In this document: positions 17,549-25,296 of the stretch, in pieces
Layout of the letters: every line of letters starts with the position of its first letter
Position numbering within the stretch: the stretch's first letter is position 1
Assembly: GCF_018861295.1 (NCBI RefSeq)
Contig: NZ_JAHLDM010000025.1
Location: 1-64,000, forward strand
Reading direction: 5' to 3'
Length of the DNA: 64,000 nt
Source: Clostridium_AD estertheticum_D
GTDB taxonomy: Bacteria; Bacillota; Clostridia; Clostridiales; Clostridiaceae
Program-made: the position numbers and the translations under genes
Notes under the pieces: generated by a model
The model's input: only the letters and a program-made list of their open reading frames with translations
Database searches by the model: none
Told to the model about the DNA's origin: nothing

Positions 17549-17701
17549 CTATTTAATTTTATTATTTAAAGCTGCATGAATTGCTAGTGTAATAAAAAGA
17601 GCAAAAACAAGAGCTAAATTTTTATCAATGAATCTACCAACTAAAAACCAACAAGCAATACCGATGAAAAAACAAATTACTCCATTTAAAAAATACTTCA
17701 T
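17549..17701 (-). CDS. Small membrane protein, 50 aa (copy A)
   Basis: The product starts MKYFLNGVICFFIGIACWFL and ends HAALNNKIK: two hydrophobic segments with a basic hinge (VGRFIDKN). An excellent AGGAGG lies seven bases before the ATG. The copy at 20244-20396 differs by about two residues, with silent changes elsewhere, supporting real coding. It precedes the 102-residue gene by ~140 bp. Function unknown; it could be a small regulator or partner of that protein. Confidence 0.65.
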   Translation of the reverse strand: MKYFLNGVICFFIGIACWFLVGRFIDKNLALVFALFITLAIHAALNNKIK

Positions 17702-17740
17702 AGAAATCCTCCTTTACCAAGATCTAATAGGGGTGTTTTT

Positions 17741-17888
17741 GCCTATCCCCGCGAAAAGGCATGTTAATATGAGGCAGTAACAGTATTTCATGTACTTAAA
17801 AATAATATTTAATAATTTATAAACCATGAATGTTACATAGCTCAAATTTTGATATTAATAAGTAACATACCTTTTGGAAGGGATAGGC
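17741..17888. repeat. Inverted-repeat structure upstream of the small-protein genes (copy A)
   Basis: GCCTATCCC (17741-17749) mirrors GGGATAGGC (17880-17888), and GTTACAT/AAGTAACAT lies inside. Copy B has it at 20435-20581, and a contracted version sits at 10433-10465. Confidence 0.5.
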
Positions 17889-18271
17889 AATACTACCAAA
17901 TTACTTTCTGCAAATATACATTATACAATAAAGCAGACTTGTATTAACATGCTATTACATTCAATTTTATAATGTAACCCCAAAAGCATGAACCGTCTAT
18001 TTAGTGACATTAAAAACACATTTTGTAACCTTTATATCAAATTTTAATATTAAAGGAGTCCCAAAGATTGATATGTGTACAAGTATGTAAACATTAATGT
18101 TTGTATATTTGTTTTCTTAAGTGTAAATAACTTTGTTGATAAAGTTATTTACATATTGTTATATTCCATATGCTATATACCAGGCAGCGTGTATCATTTC
18201 AGCTAAATCTCCTTGCTACTTAATTAAGTACCTATTAATATAGTGAATATATATCATTCTAAATAATATTA

Positions 18272-18304
18272 AAATACCATCTGGGCTGCAGACGGTATTT
18301 TTTT
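18272..18304 (+). terminator. Intrinsic terminator upstream of the hydrolase gene
   Basis: AAATACCATCTG (18272-18283) pairs with CAGACGGTATTT (18289-18300), with more T following. No plus-strand protein gene lies before it for over 3 kb, so it may end an unseen small RNA or read-through from repeat A. Confidence 0.6.
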
Positions 18305-18341
18305 CATTCAAGATAATATTTATTATAACTGCAATTTCTTT

Positions 18342-18388
18342 GTTGACACGAGTTTAATATTAGTGTACTGTTGACCTAATACACTAAT
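18342..18388 (+). promoter_or_regulatory. Promoter/operator region of the 18496 hydrolase
   Basis: TTGACA at ~18342 and TTGACC at ~18371 are possible -35 boxes. ATTAGTGTA (18359-18367) is perfectly mirrored by TACACTAAT (18380-18388), a likely repressor site, perhaps TetR- or MarR-type. No regulator gene is adjacent. Confidence 0.45.
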
Positions 18389-18495
18389 GCGTAGATATGT
18401 TTTGAATATTATTATGAAAAGTGAAAAATTGGAGATAAATTTTCTTCAATTGATAATTTTTTTAGAAATTAAAAATTAATAGGGAGTGGAATTAC

Positions 18496-19509
18496 ATGAA
18501 AAATAAAACAGAAAAAATACAAATGAATATTAGAAAGAAAATTTTTAAAGGTTTTAGGAATATTACAATTTTCTTTATTACAGTGATCCTTTTAATAAGT
18601 ATAGCAGGCTTAATATATGAAAGAATTGGGTTATATTCTGATAGCAAGAAATATAGTGTGCCAGGAACAATAGTTAAAGTTAGTGGTCATGATATGCATG
18701 TTTATTCAGAAGGAAAAGGAAATTCAACAGTAGTTTTTGTATCAGGATTCGGTACACCAAGTCCATATGCTGATTTTTATCCTTTATATAATGAGATATC
18801 AAAGTATACAAGAACTGTGGTTTATGAAAGGCCGGGATATGGATACAGCGAAGTGTCTAATACAAGTAGAGATATTGATACAATTACAAAGGAAATGCAT
18901 GAATTGCTTGAAAAATCAGGGGAAAAGGCTCCATATATACTTGTAGGACATTCGATGGGTTCATTGGAAATTATAAGATTTGCCCAAAGGTATAAAAATG
19001 AGGTTAAAGGAATTGTAATGATAGATGGTGGAAGTCCAGAATTTTATGCAAATGAAGAAATTGATCAAAATCAAATATCATCTATGAAACTAAAATCAGT
19101 TTTGAAGAATGAAGGAATAATTAGATTATTGTTTAATTACTCAAAAAAATTTTGTAGTTCAACATACTCATCTCGAAATCAACTATCACATGTGCCATTA
19201 GGTTTAAAAAATGTTGATACTGCAATGTATTTAAAAACTATAACAAACAAGAACAAAACAGCCGAATTAGTAAATTTAAAATCAAATGCACTGATTGTAA
19301 TGAAAAATGGGAATTTAGGGCAAATACCTTTAAGAATATTAACGTCTGGTGAAGAAGCAAAAGATAGTAAATGGAAAAATAGTCAAGAAGATTTTAAGTC
19401 TTGGTCAACGGATAGTAAGCAGAAAATTGTTAAGGGCAGTCCTCATTATATACATCAATATGAACCTAATGTTATAAATAATGAAATAAAAAAACTAATA
19501 AAAAATTAG
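18496..19509 (+). CDS. Membrane-anchored alpha/beta hydrolase
   Basis: 337 residues. A basic N-terminus and membrane helix at ~21-40 place the enzyme outside or on the membrane. The fold's landmarks are FVSGFGTPSP (~82-90), ERPGYGYSEV (111-120) and the nucleophile elbow GHSMGS with serine ~153; a histidine occurs near the end in GSPHYIHQY. Family members include prolyl-aminopeptidase-like and lipase-like esterases. The gene lies alone between two 1.4-kb direct repeats, so it could be amplified or lost by recombination. Substrate unknown. Confidence 0.88.
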   Translation: MKNKTEKIQMNIRKKIFKGFRNITIFFITVILLISIAGLIYERIGLYSDSKKYSVPGTIVKVSGHDMHVYSEGKGNSTVVFVSGFGTPSPYADFYPLYNEISKYTRTVVYERPGYGYSEVSNTSRDIDTITKEMHELLEKSGEKAPYILVGHSMGSLEIIRFAQRYKNEVKGIVMIDGGSPEFYANEEIDQNQISSMKLKSVLKNEGIIRLLFNYSKKFCSSTYSSRNQLSHVPLGLKNVDTAMYLKTITNKNKTAELVNLKSNALIVMKNGNLGQIPLRILTSGEEAKDSKWKNSQEDFKSWSTDSKQKIVKGSPHYIHQYEPNVINNEIKKLIKN

Positions 19510-19519
19510 AAGTAGAAGG

Positions 19520-19812
19520 TAACTAGGTTTCTCTGATTAGTTTATCTTCTTCACTTTTTTTCTTTGCAATGGTTATAAAACCTTGTTATTCAGTGTTTAC
19601 AAATTAGTTTACAGTACTTGAAACATTTGTAGCAACAGCAATTATGATATTTATCGAGGACTTAAAGACATACATATAAATCTTACTCGAATCCCTATCT
19701 AAAGCTGCTGTTTCTATATGTAAAACTTTATTAGTAGCTATACTTTTATGTATTACTATCTGGTTATTTCCCGCTTTAGCAAAAGAATCCTTAATTAATT
19801 TTAGTACCTAAA
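19520..19812 (-). pseudogene. Decayed ORF downstream of the 102-aa gene (copy B)
   Basis: Corresponds to 16800-17100. The readable parts are VLKLIKDSFAKAGNNQIVIH, ATNKVLHIETAALDRDSSKI and FKSSINIIIAVATNVSSTVN before a stop. Frameshifts differ from copy A. Confidence 0.5.
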
Positions 19813-20121
19813 CTAATAGACAACATCATTTATTTTTTCAATTCTAATTATCATTGTTTTACTTTGATCTTTTTTTAAGATTTGTTTTACTTCCATCCAT
19901 TCGTCATCCACGTTTATAACTTCACAATCTACTGGACCTTTTGAAATAACTGAAAGTGTACATCTTTTACCCTCAAGTGCTTTAAGTATTTTAGACATTT
20001 TGGTTTCCCCCTTTATTGATGTATTGATTTTCTTGACATCTGCTTCTAGCTTCTTAAATTTGTCGCTTAACCCCATATTGGAAATCGCTATTATAAATGC
20101 CATTATTCCTATAAACTCCAT
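19813..20121 (-). CDS. Small membrane-anchored protein, 102 aa (copy B)
   Basis: Differs from the copy-A protein by about six conservative substitutions (for example K to E at ~26, I to V, E to D, F to I). Both copies keep full reading frames, while the ORF downstream is ruined in both, which argues that this protein is under selection. Same N-terminal helix and C-terminal beta-rich domain; function unknown. Confidence 0.65.
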   Translation of the reverse strand: MEFIGIMAFIIAISNMGLSDKFKKLEADVKKINTSIKGETKMSKILKALEGKRCTLSVISKGPVDCEVINVDDEWMEVKQILKKDQSKTMIIRIEKINDVVY

Positions 20122-20243
20122 ATAATTGACCTCACTCTCTATTAAAAACAGTAAAATTTTCGTTAAACTTAATTTTCATTTCTTATAGGGCTTAATATAA
20201 ACGCTATCATAAAGATTACTACAAAAAAACAAAACGATCGGTG

Positions 20244-20396
20244 CTATTTAATTTTATTAGTTAAAGCTGCATGAATTGCTAGTGTAATAAAAAGAGCAAA
20301 AATAAGAGCTAAATTTTTATCAATGAATCTACCAACTAAAAACCAACAAGCAATACCGATGAAAAAACAAATTACTCCATTTAAAAAATACTTCAT
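20244..20396 (-). CDS. Small membrane protein, 50 aa (copy B)
   Basis: The counterpart of 17549-17701 with AGGAGG upstream. The changes are Val to Ile in the second helix (ALIFALF) and Asn to Thr near the end (ALTNKIK). The intact frame in a diverged repeat supports a real small gene. Confidence 0.6.
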   Translation of the reverse strand: MKYFLNGVICFFIGIACWFLVGRFIDKNLALIFALFITLAIHAALTNKIK

Positions 20397-20434
20397 AGAA
20401 ATCCTCCTTTATCAAGATCTAATATGGGTGTTTT

Positions 20435-20581
20435 GCCTATCCCCGCGAAAAAGCATGTTAGTATGAGGCAGTAACAGTATTTCATGTACTTAAAAATAAT
20501 ATTTAATAATTTTAAACCATGAATGTTACATAGCTCAAATTTTGATATTAATAAGTAACATACCTTTTGGAAGGGATAGGC
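20435..20581. repeat. Inverted-repeat structure (copy B)
   Basis: GCCTATCCC (20435-20443) and GGGATAGGC (20573-20581) repeat the arrangement at 17741-17888. Confidence 0.5.
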
Positions 20582-20911
20582 AATACTACCAAATTACTAT
20601 CTGCAAATATACCTTATACAATAAAGCAGACTTCTATTAACATGCTATTACATTCAAGTTTATAATGTAACTCAAAAAGCATGAATCGTCTATTACGTGA
20701 CATTAAAAGCACAGTTTGTAACCTTTATATCAAATTAAAATACTAAAGTAGTCCAAAAGATTGAGAAGTGTACAAATATGTAAACATTAATGTTTGTATA
20801 TTTGTTTTCTTAGATGTAAATAAATTTGTAGATAAAATTATTTACATATTGTTATATTCTATATGCTATATCTAGTGATGGGCTATCAATCGTATAGTTA
20901 TTATAATGGTG

Positions 20912-21412
20912 TTATCTGTATATTTTAGGTACTGGGTCTCCATTCAAATACTCATGTGCATTTTCTAAGTATAAATTACCATTAGTTTCTGTAACTGTAA
21001 ATACAACAGGAATACCCCGTGAGCCTGAAACAGACTTTCCATTTGCATCAAGTACATCAAAATCATAAATCATATATACATATATCTTTCCATTAATTTT
21101 ATGTTGATTGATTTCGGTTAACCTTAAAGAAAACTTTATAGGTTTTTTACACTCAAAATTCTCGTAGGAACTATAAACATTTGACTTATTGTATACATCT
21201 TTAGACATATATTTTGCCATATCAGAATCGTATCCTTTTGAACTTGTATAAGCTTTATTTACTAAAGAATTTATATCAACATATTTGTTGTGATCATAAC
21301 TTACATAATTATACAATGTAATGACACCTATTATTATCGCTATTATTGCTATTATTGAATAATTTCTTATACTATCTATATTACCTATATTATCTATTTC
21401 ATTATCATGCAT
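20912..21412 (-). CDS. Membrane-anchored protein of unknown function, 166 aa
   Basis: Not recognised. A short acidic N-terminus is followed by one membrane helix (~18-36, SIIAIIAIIIGVITLYNYVS) and an extracytoplasmic domain of ~130 residues rich in polar residues and predicted strands (KINGKIYVYMIYDFDVL ... GIPVVFTVTETNGNLYL). GGAGG precedes the ATG. The shape resembles NTF2-like secreted domains, but no signature proves it. It lies just beyond repeat copy B, monocistronic. Confidence 0.6.
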   Translation of the reverse strand: MHDNEIDNIGNIDSIRNYSIIAIIAIIIGVITLYNYVSYDHNKYVDINSLVNKAYTSSKGYDSDMAKYMSKDVYNKSNVYSSYENFECKKPIKFSLRLTEINQHKINGKIYVYMIYDFDVLDANGKSVSGSRGIPVVFTVTETNGNLYLENAHEYLNGDPVPKIYR

Positions 21413-21633
21413 TTTATTATACCTCCAAATTACTTAAGTTTGAGTATATAGTATCATAATAATGAATCATTTAATGACATTTCAGAGAATGTTAATTTTA
21501 TATAAAAGTATGATAAACTAAAAAGGTAACTACACAATAATATTATAGAGGGTTACTAAATATCATTTTATTTGTAATTATAGCAATCATGATTATTTTT
21601 GCTGTATTTTACCTTCTTTTTTAAGTGTAATTC

Positions 21634-21760
21634 GGGGAGTAACTGCAAAACGCGGATTTTATACGCTAAGACATATATTACCAAAACACCGATATATTCA
21701 AAAAGTTCTTTGAATATATCGGTGTTTTAATTACGCTAAAACATAATTTAAGCATAATGG
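21634..21760. repeat. MITE-related segment with terminator hairpin
   Basis: GGGGAGTAACTGCAAAACG ... GCTAAGACATATATT is a divergent relative of the left end of the MITE copies at 31935 and 36417. Inside, AAAACACCGATATATTCAAA (21683-21702) pairs perfectly with 21709-21728. The hairpin can also terminate the minus-strand gene starting at 22129. Confidence 0.5.
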
Positions 21761-21763
21761 AAT

Positions 21764-22129
21764 TTATGTATTAATATTTTTGTGTTCAACATATTCAATT
21801 ATGGTGCCATCTAAATGTTTTACAGTAAAATTCATTCCTGTTGGAACTTTCTTTAAATCCCTAATAATTACAGCACCATTCTTTAATAAAAATTTTCTAA
21901 ATTCAATGACAGAATCTACTAAGAAAGTTGCACTTGTATCCTTAAATGGTTTTAAAGCTTCATCAGTACCACTTAAAATTAAAATGTTACCTATTTGTGC
22001 TAATTCTAATTTCATCTCACTATACTTAACTATTAAATCACAATCTTGATTTAATAGTTTTTTGTATAAATCTATAGATGTATTTATATCATGTACATAT
22101 AAACGAGTTAATATTTTCTTTATTTTCAC
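21764..22129 (-). CDS. VOC (glyoxalase/bleomycin-resistance) superfamily protein
   Basis: 121 residues, GTG start with AAAGGAG ~12 bases upstream. The pattern RLYVHDINTSIDLYKKLLNQ then MKLELAQIGNILILSG, ending MNFTVKHLDGTIIEYVEHKN, is the beta-alpha-beta-beta-beta module pair of the VOC fold. The glutamate in IIEYVEH could be a metal ligand. No fosfomycin- or glyoxalase-specific residues are evident. Monocistronic. Reaction unknown. Confidence 0.75.
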   Translation of the reverse strand: MKIKKILTRLYVHDINTSIDLYKKLLNQDCDLIVKYSEMKLELAQIGNILILSGTDEALKPFKDTSATFLVDSVIEFRKFLLKNGAVIIRDLKKVPTGMNFTVKHLDGTIIEYVEHKNINT

Positions 22130-22219
22130 TTATTAACATCTCCTTTATTTGTTAAGTAATTATCTTAAATTACGATCTATTTGTTAGTATATCATGATAG
22201 TAAATATAATTCTAATGTT

Positions 22220-22440
22220 TATGAATTATTGCAATATTTCCCTCAAAGGCCTCATATTGTCTATTAAATTGTAATCAGAACTATCATCAAAGTTATACTG
22301 ACCAATAAAATTAATATGTTCCCATCCAAGTGGAGAAACGTGTCTTAGAAGAGAGTCGATTTAACTCTTACACCATCAGAAGAGGAAGTACTGACATCAC
22401 CCCAATGTACAGCATAAGGCTGTCTATGATGATAATCAGA
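22220..22440 (-). pseudogene. Tn3-family transposase, C-terminal remnant
   Basis: Read leftwards: SDYHHRQPYAVHWGDVSTSS, SDGVRVKS, HVSPLGWEHINFIGQYNF and NLIDNMRPLREI. The GD...SSSDG block and the GWEHI...RPLR end are typical of Tn3 TnpA. Frameshifts and stops interrupt it. It directly follows a resolvase fragment, the natural tnpR-tnpA order. Confidence 0.7.
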
Positions 22441-22449
22441 AATTAAATT

Positions 22450-22740
22450 TCACAACCCATTCATATCCTTATATTTTCTTGTGTCTAACAATGGCATATC
22501 CAAAACTACTATATTTATTTTCTTTGTTTTTATAAGTTCCTGCCACTCATCTAATATCATTTGCTTGTTTCTTCCTAACCTATCCAGGGATTTAATATAT
22601 AAAATATCTTCTTCCCTAAACATACGCTTCATCAATTGATATTCAGGTCTTTTGAAATCTTTACCACTAGCCTTTTCAATAATACATCACTAATATTAGA
22701 AATACTATTTATGCTAAGCAAATCATTTTGAGTTAACATA
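22450..22740 (-). pseudogene. Serine resolvase, N-terminal remnant
   Basis: The frame KASGKDFKRPEYQL, MMKRMFREEDILYIKSLDRL, GRNKQMILDEWQEL and INIVVLDMPLLDTR covers the middle of a resolvase catalytic domain (the SLDRLGRN helix). The serine-bearing N-terminus is replaced by an unrelated start (MLTQNDLLSINSISNISDVL, 22740 leftwards) in another frame. It ends where the TnpA remnant starts. Confidence 0.75.
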
Positions 22741-22771
22741 ATTTTTCCACCTGCATATACACACAAAAAAA

Positions 22772-22915
22772 AGGCTTTGGATTTTCAACCAAAGCCTTTA
22801 AAAAACTATATAATCGGATAACAGACTGTTTATCGCCCAACAGCCAAGCAATCATGGTATTATTGTCCCCCACTAGGGAAAAGAGCGTCATCCTTAACTC
22901 TTTAAGTTATAAAGT
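22772..22915 (-). ncRNA. Structured leader RNA candidate with terminator
   Basis: On the minus strand GGATGAC pairs with GTTATCC as a closing stem (G-T allowed). Inside are a CCC-TAGT-GGG hairpin and a CTGTT/AACAG hairpin, giving a multi-branched fold. It ends in AAGGCTTTGG/CCAAAGCC plus nine T, an intrinsic terminator, just upstream of the ruined resolvase region. The layout is that of a riboswitch or attenuator, but I could not match it to a class I know. Confidence 0.4.
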
Positions 22916-23033
22916 ATAAATACTATAATATAGTATATCATTATCATCAGGAAAATAAACTAAAAAATTAAAAATATATACTAGCTAATGTAAAATATGG
23001 AAGCGTATGCAGGCAGATTTTACTATAAATTTT

Positions 23034-23060
23034 TGAACCTTTTTTATGTTTCATGTCTCT
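23034..23060 (+). promoter_or_regulatory. Candidate ECF-type promoter of the sigma-factor operon
   Basis: TGAACCTTTTTT (23034-23045) resembles ECF -35 boxes (GAAC core), and TGTCTC (23054-23059) lies at the expected -10 distance. TATATAATA follows and could serve the main sigma factor. Self-activation of the operon is therefore plausible. Confidence 0.4.
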
Positions 23061-23095
23061 TATATAATAGGTGCACCTAAAAAGGAGGTAATCGC

Positions 23096-23707
23096 ATGGA
23101 CGAGATTAATCTAATACAGCGCTGTAAAGAAGACGATATGGATGCCTTTAATGATTTATATAAAAAATACAGCAGCAAGGCCCTTAGAACAGCCTGTCTT
23201 ATATGTGGGCGGAATAATATAGCAGAGGATGTAGTTCAGGAGGCTTTTATAAAATGCTATAAAGAAATTAAAAATTTAAAAAATCCTGAAACCTTTCAAG
23301 CTTGGTTCTATCGTTTACTTACAAGAATAGCCTGGCGTTGTTGCTCAAAAGAAAAAAATCATTTATACATAGAAAGTATGGATGATAATAAGGACACAGT
23401 TACAGATAGCTTAGTGGTATCTGATATTGCCGAAAAGAGAGAAATTAAACAATTGGTAGGTAATGCTATTAACAAGCTGAGTGTACCTTTAAAAACAACT
23501 GTTATTCTTTATTATTATAACGAATTATCTATTAAAGAAATATCAAAAGTTTTAGGTTGTTTTCAAGGTACCGTTAAATCAAGACTTTATAATGCTAGAA
23601 AGCTGCTTAAAAAGGGATTAAGCAGTAAAGAATTTGAAGATTATTTTTTAACTGATAAAAATATTAGGAGGGAGTCAGATGAAAAAGCAAGACCATCAAC
23701 AATTTGA
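23096..23707 (+). CDS. ECF RNA polymerase sigma factor
   Basis: 203 residues, start after a perfect AAAGGAGGT. Sigma region 2 covers residues ~5-75 (DAFNDLYKKYSS, AEDVVQEAFIKCYKEIKN, FQAWFYRLLTRIAWR). Region 4 covers ~125-180 (LSVPLKTTVILYYYNELSIK, TVKSRLYNARKLLKKG). The gene overlaps the next one by 29 bp, so the two are translated together. It belongs to the SigV/SigW-like group that answers cell-envelope stress; the specific signal is unknown. Confidence 0.92.
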   Translation: MDEINLIQRCKEDDMDAFNDLYKKYSSKALRTACLICGRNNIAEDVVQEAFIKCYKEIKNLKNPETFQAWFYRLLTRIAWRCCSKEKNHLYIESMDDNKDTVTDSLVVSDIAEKREIKQLVGNAINKLSVPLKTTVILYYYNELSIKEISKVLGCFQGTVKSRLYNARKLLKKGLSSKEFEDYFLTDKNIRRESDEKARPSTI

Positions 23708-24554
23708 AAATATAATAAAAGTAGTTTTAGCAGATAAGGCTGAAAAAATATCTACCCCAGATAATATGTTTGAAAATATAAAACATGAAATTGAATTTAA
23801 TAGGAGTGAAGAAAAGTTTATGTTAAAAGAAAAATTTTTACCTTTAAATTTTAAGAAATCTATTATTGTTGCATGTTGTAGTATTTTTATAGTTACAGGA
23901 TCAGTATTAACATTTTCACCAGGTGTCAGGGCCTCAGCACTTCAGAGCATAGATAAATATGTTAATGGTTATACAGATATGAAAAGGTATGATAGGGCTC
24001 CATCTAAGGATGAACTGAAACAGAATTTAGGATATGAAGCAAAAATGCCGGCTTCACTTGAAGGAGACTATAAGTTAATTAGAAGTCATATATTGGGGCA
24101 TGTTGATGGTTTAATACCAGACAAACAATATGATAAAAGAGGAGCAGCTGGTATATATTCAAAGGACAATAATAAAGAAAATTATGTGTCACTAGATCTT
24201 TTGAAAGTTGGAGCAGGTGATGATACTCCAATATTTAAGAATGCTAAAGCTGTAACTATTGGAAATACTGCTGCATACTGGGTAGAATATAAAATACACA
24301 TAGTACCTCAAGATATAATGGATAAAAAAACCAAAAAAGAAAAGAATGAAATTGATAAAGCTTGTGAGAGTGGTAAAGAAATCTTAATTAATGTCGGCAG
24401 TAATGATAACCGTAAGCTTAATGAGGAATTTAAAACTGCACATTCCTTAAAATGGGCAGATAATAAGGTAAATTATCAACTTACTGATGAAAATAACAAA
24501 TTAACTTTTAAAGAGATGTCAAAAATGGCTGAAGGTATAATAAATTCAAAATAA
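23679..24554 (+). CDS. Membrane anti-sigma-factor-like protein
   Basis: 291 residues beginning inside the sigma gene after AGGAGGGAG. Residues 1-60 are a charged cytoplasmic domain. A single membrane helix at ~65-85 (SIIVACCSIFIVTGSVLTFS) is followed by a 200-residue outer domain containing AAYWVEYKI and KMAEGIINSK, similar in layout to DUF4179/DUF4367 regulators. Position after an ECF gene is the main evidence for an anti-sigma role; the outer domain would be the sensor. Confidence 0.8.
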   Translation: MKKQDHQQFENIIKVVLADKAEKISTPDNMFENIKHEIEFNRSEEKFMLKEKFLPLNFKKSIIVACCSIFIVTGSVLTFSPGVRASALQSIDKYVNGYTDMKRYDRAPSKDELKQNLGYEAKMPASLEGDYKLIRSHILGHVDGLIPDKQYDKRGAAGIYSKDNNKENYVSLDLLKVGAGDDTPIFKNAKAVTIGNTAAYWVEYKIHIVPQDIMDKKTKKEKNEIDKACESGKEILINVGSNDNRKLNEEFKTAHSLKWADNKVNYQLTDENNKLTFKEMSKMAEGIINSK

Positions 24555-24570
24555 ATTTTGAATTAAATAA

Positions 24571-24615
24571 ATATAAGTTATTGTGAAGTATTTTATATTT
24601 CACAATAACTTATAT
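24571..24615 (+). terminator. Hairpin after the sigma/anti-sigma operon
   Basis: ATATAAGTTATTGTGAA (24571-24587) pairs perfectly with TTCACAATAACTTATAT (24599-24615). It has only a weak T-tail, so partial read-through into the VanZ gene is possible. Confidence 0.65.
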
Positions 24616-24651
24616 ATATTAAAAAGTATAATAATGGGAGATGAAACATTT

Positions 24652-25296
24652 ATGCTTGTTACAGTCATTAAATCAATATCTTATGAATACATATGCTTAA
24701 TATTTTTTTGTTTTATATTTCAAATAGTTATGGTTAAAAAAGAACATAAAAATGGACATAGGTATAGTTGGAAGCATTTTATATGGGTTTATATTTTCTA
24801 TATATACTTAATGCTTGTATTTATTTGCACTGGTGTTGGAACTCTTTATGAATTTAGACTATATGGAACAGCTATCAGCCTAAATCAAATTAATTTAATA
24901 CCTTTTAGTATTACTTCTGGAGGAATTATGACACATATTGCAAACGCTATAATGTTTTTACCTTTAGGCTTTCTTTTACCTCTTATTTGGGAGCAATTTA
25001 AATCAGCTGGGAAAGTGGTATATACAGGATTATTATTTTCATTAGCAATTGAATTAAGTCAACTTTTGGATAGGAGAACTACTGATATAGATGATTTAAT
25101 AATGAATACCATGGGAGCATTTTTAGGTTTGGTAATTTTCTATTTATTTGAGAAACTGTTCAAAAGTAAGAAAGAAAAACAAAAAGATAGCTTAATAAGA
25201 ACAAAACTGTCTTTTTTAGCTTATCATGAAGCTTGTTTTTATCTTATTTTTTCATTTGCAGGTGTATTTTTACTCTATAAGCCATTTTTATTCTAA
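24652..25296 (+). CDS. VanZ family membrane protein
   Basis: 214 residues from ATG 24652 (GGGAG at ~24635; upstream in-frame starts lie in the terminator hairpin). Five or so membrane helices. The VanZ core is visible: NLIPFSITSGG, NAIMFLPLGFLLPLIWE, ELSQLLDRRTTDIDDLIMNT and GAFLGL. VanZ gives low-level teicoplanin resistance in enterococci; most homologues are uncharacterised. Following an ECF operon, it may be part of an envelope-stress response. Confidence 0.88.
   Translation: MLVTVIKSISYEYICLIFFCFIFQIVMVKKEHKNGHRYSWKHFIWVYIFYIYLMLVFICTGVGTLYEFRLYGTAISLNQINLIPFSITSGGIMTHIANAIMFLPLGFLLPLIWEQFKSAGKVVYTGLLFSLAIELSQLLDRRTTDIDDLIMNTMGAFLGLVIFYLFEKLFKSKKEKQKDSLIRTKLSFLAYHEACFYLIFSFAGVFLLYKPFLF

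Larger units (their letters stand above)
16785..18178. repeat. Long direct repeat, copy A (~1.4 kb)
   Basis: From AGTAGAAGGTAACTAG to TGCTATAT this segment is nearly identical to 19511-20871, with scattered substitutions and small indels. Each copy carries a decayed ORF, a 102-residue gene, a 50-residue gene and a region with GCCTATCCC/GGGATAGGC inverted repeats. A third, partial copy of the left end lies at ~26789-26915. Confidence 0.9.
19511..20871. repeat. Long direct repeat, copy B (~1.36 kb)
   Basis: The homologue of 16785-18178 in the same orientation, beginning one base after the hydrolase stop. Relative to copy A there are small deletions (around 19600 and 20225) and scattered substitutions, so the duplication is not recent. 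Confidence 0.9.

Noticed and set aside
22772..22915. Assigning the structured RNA to c-di-GMP, T-box, purine, fluoride or ykkC classes
   Set aside because: None of the conserved cores of these classes could be placed on the sequence.
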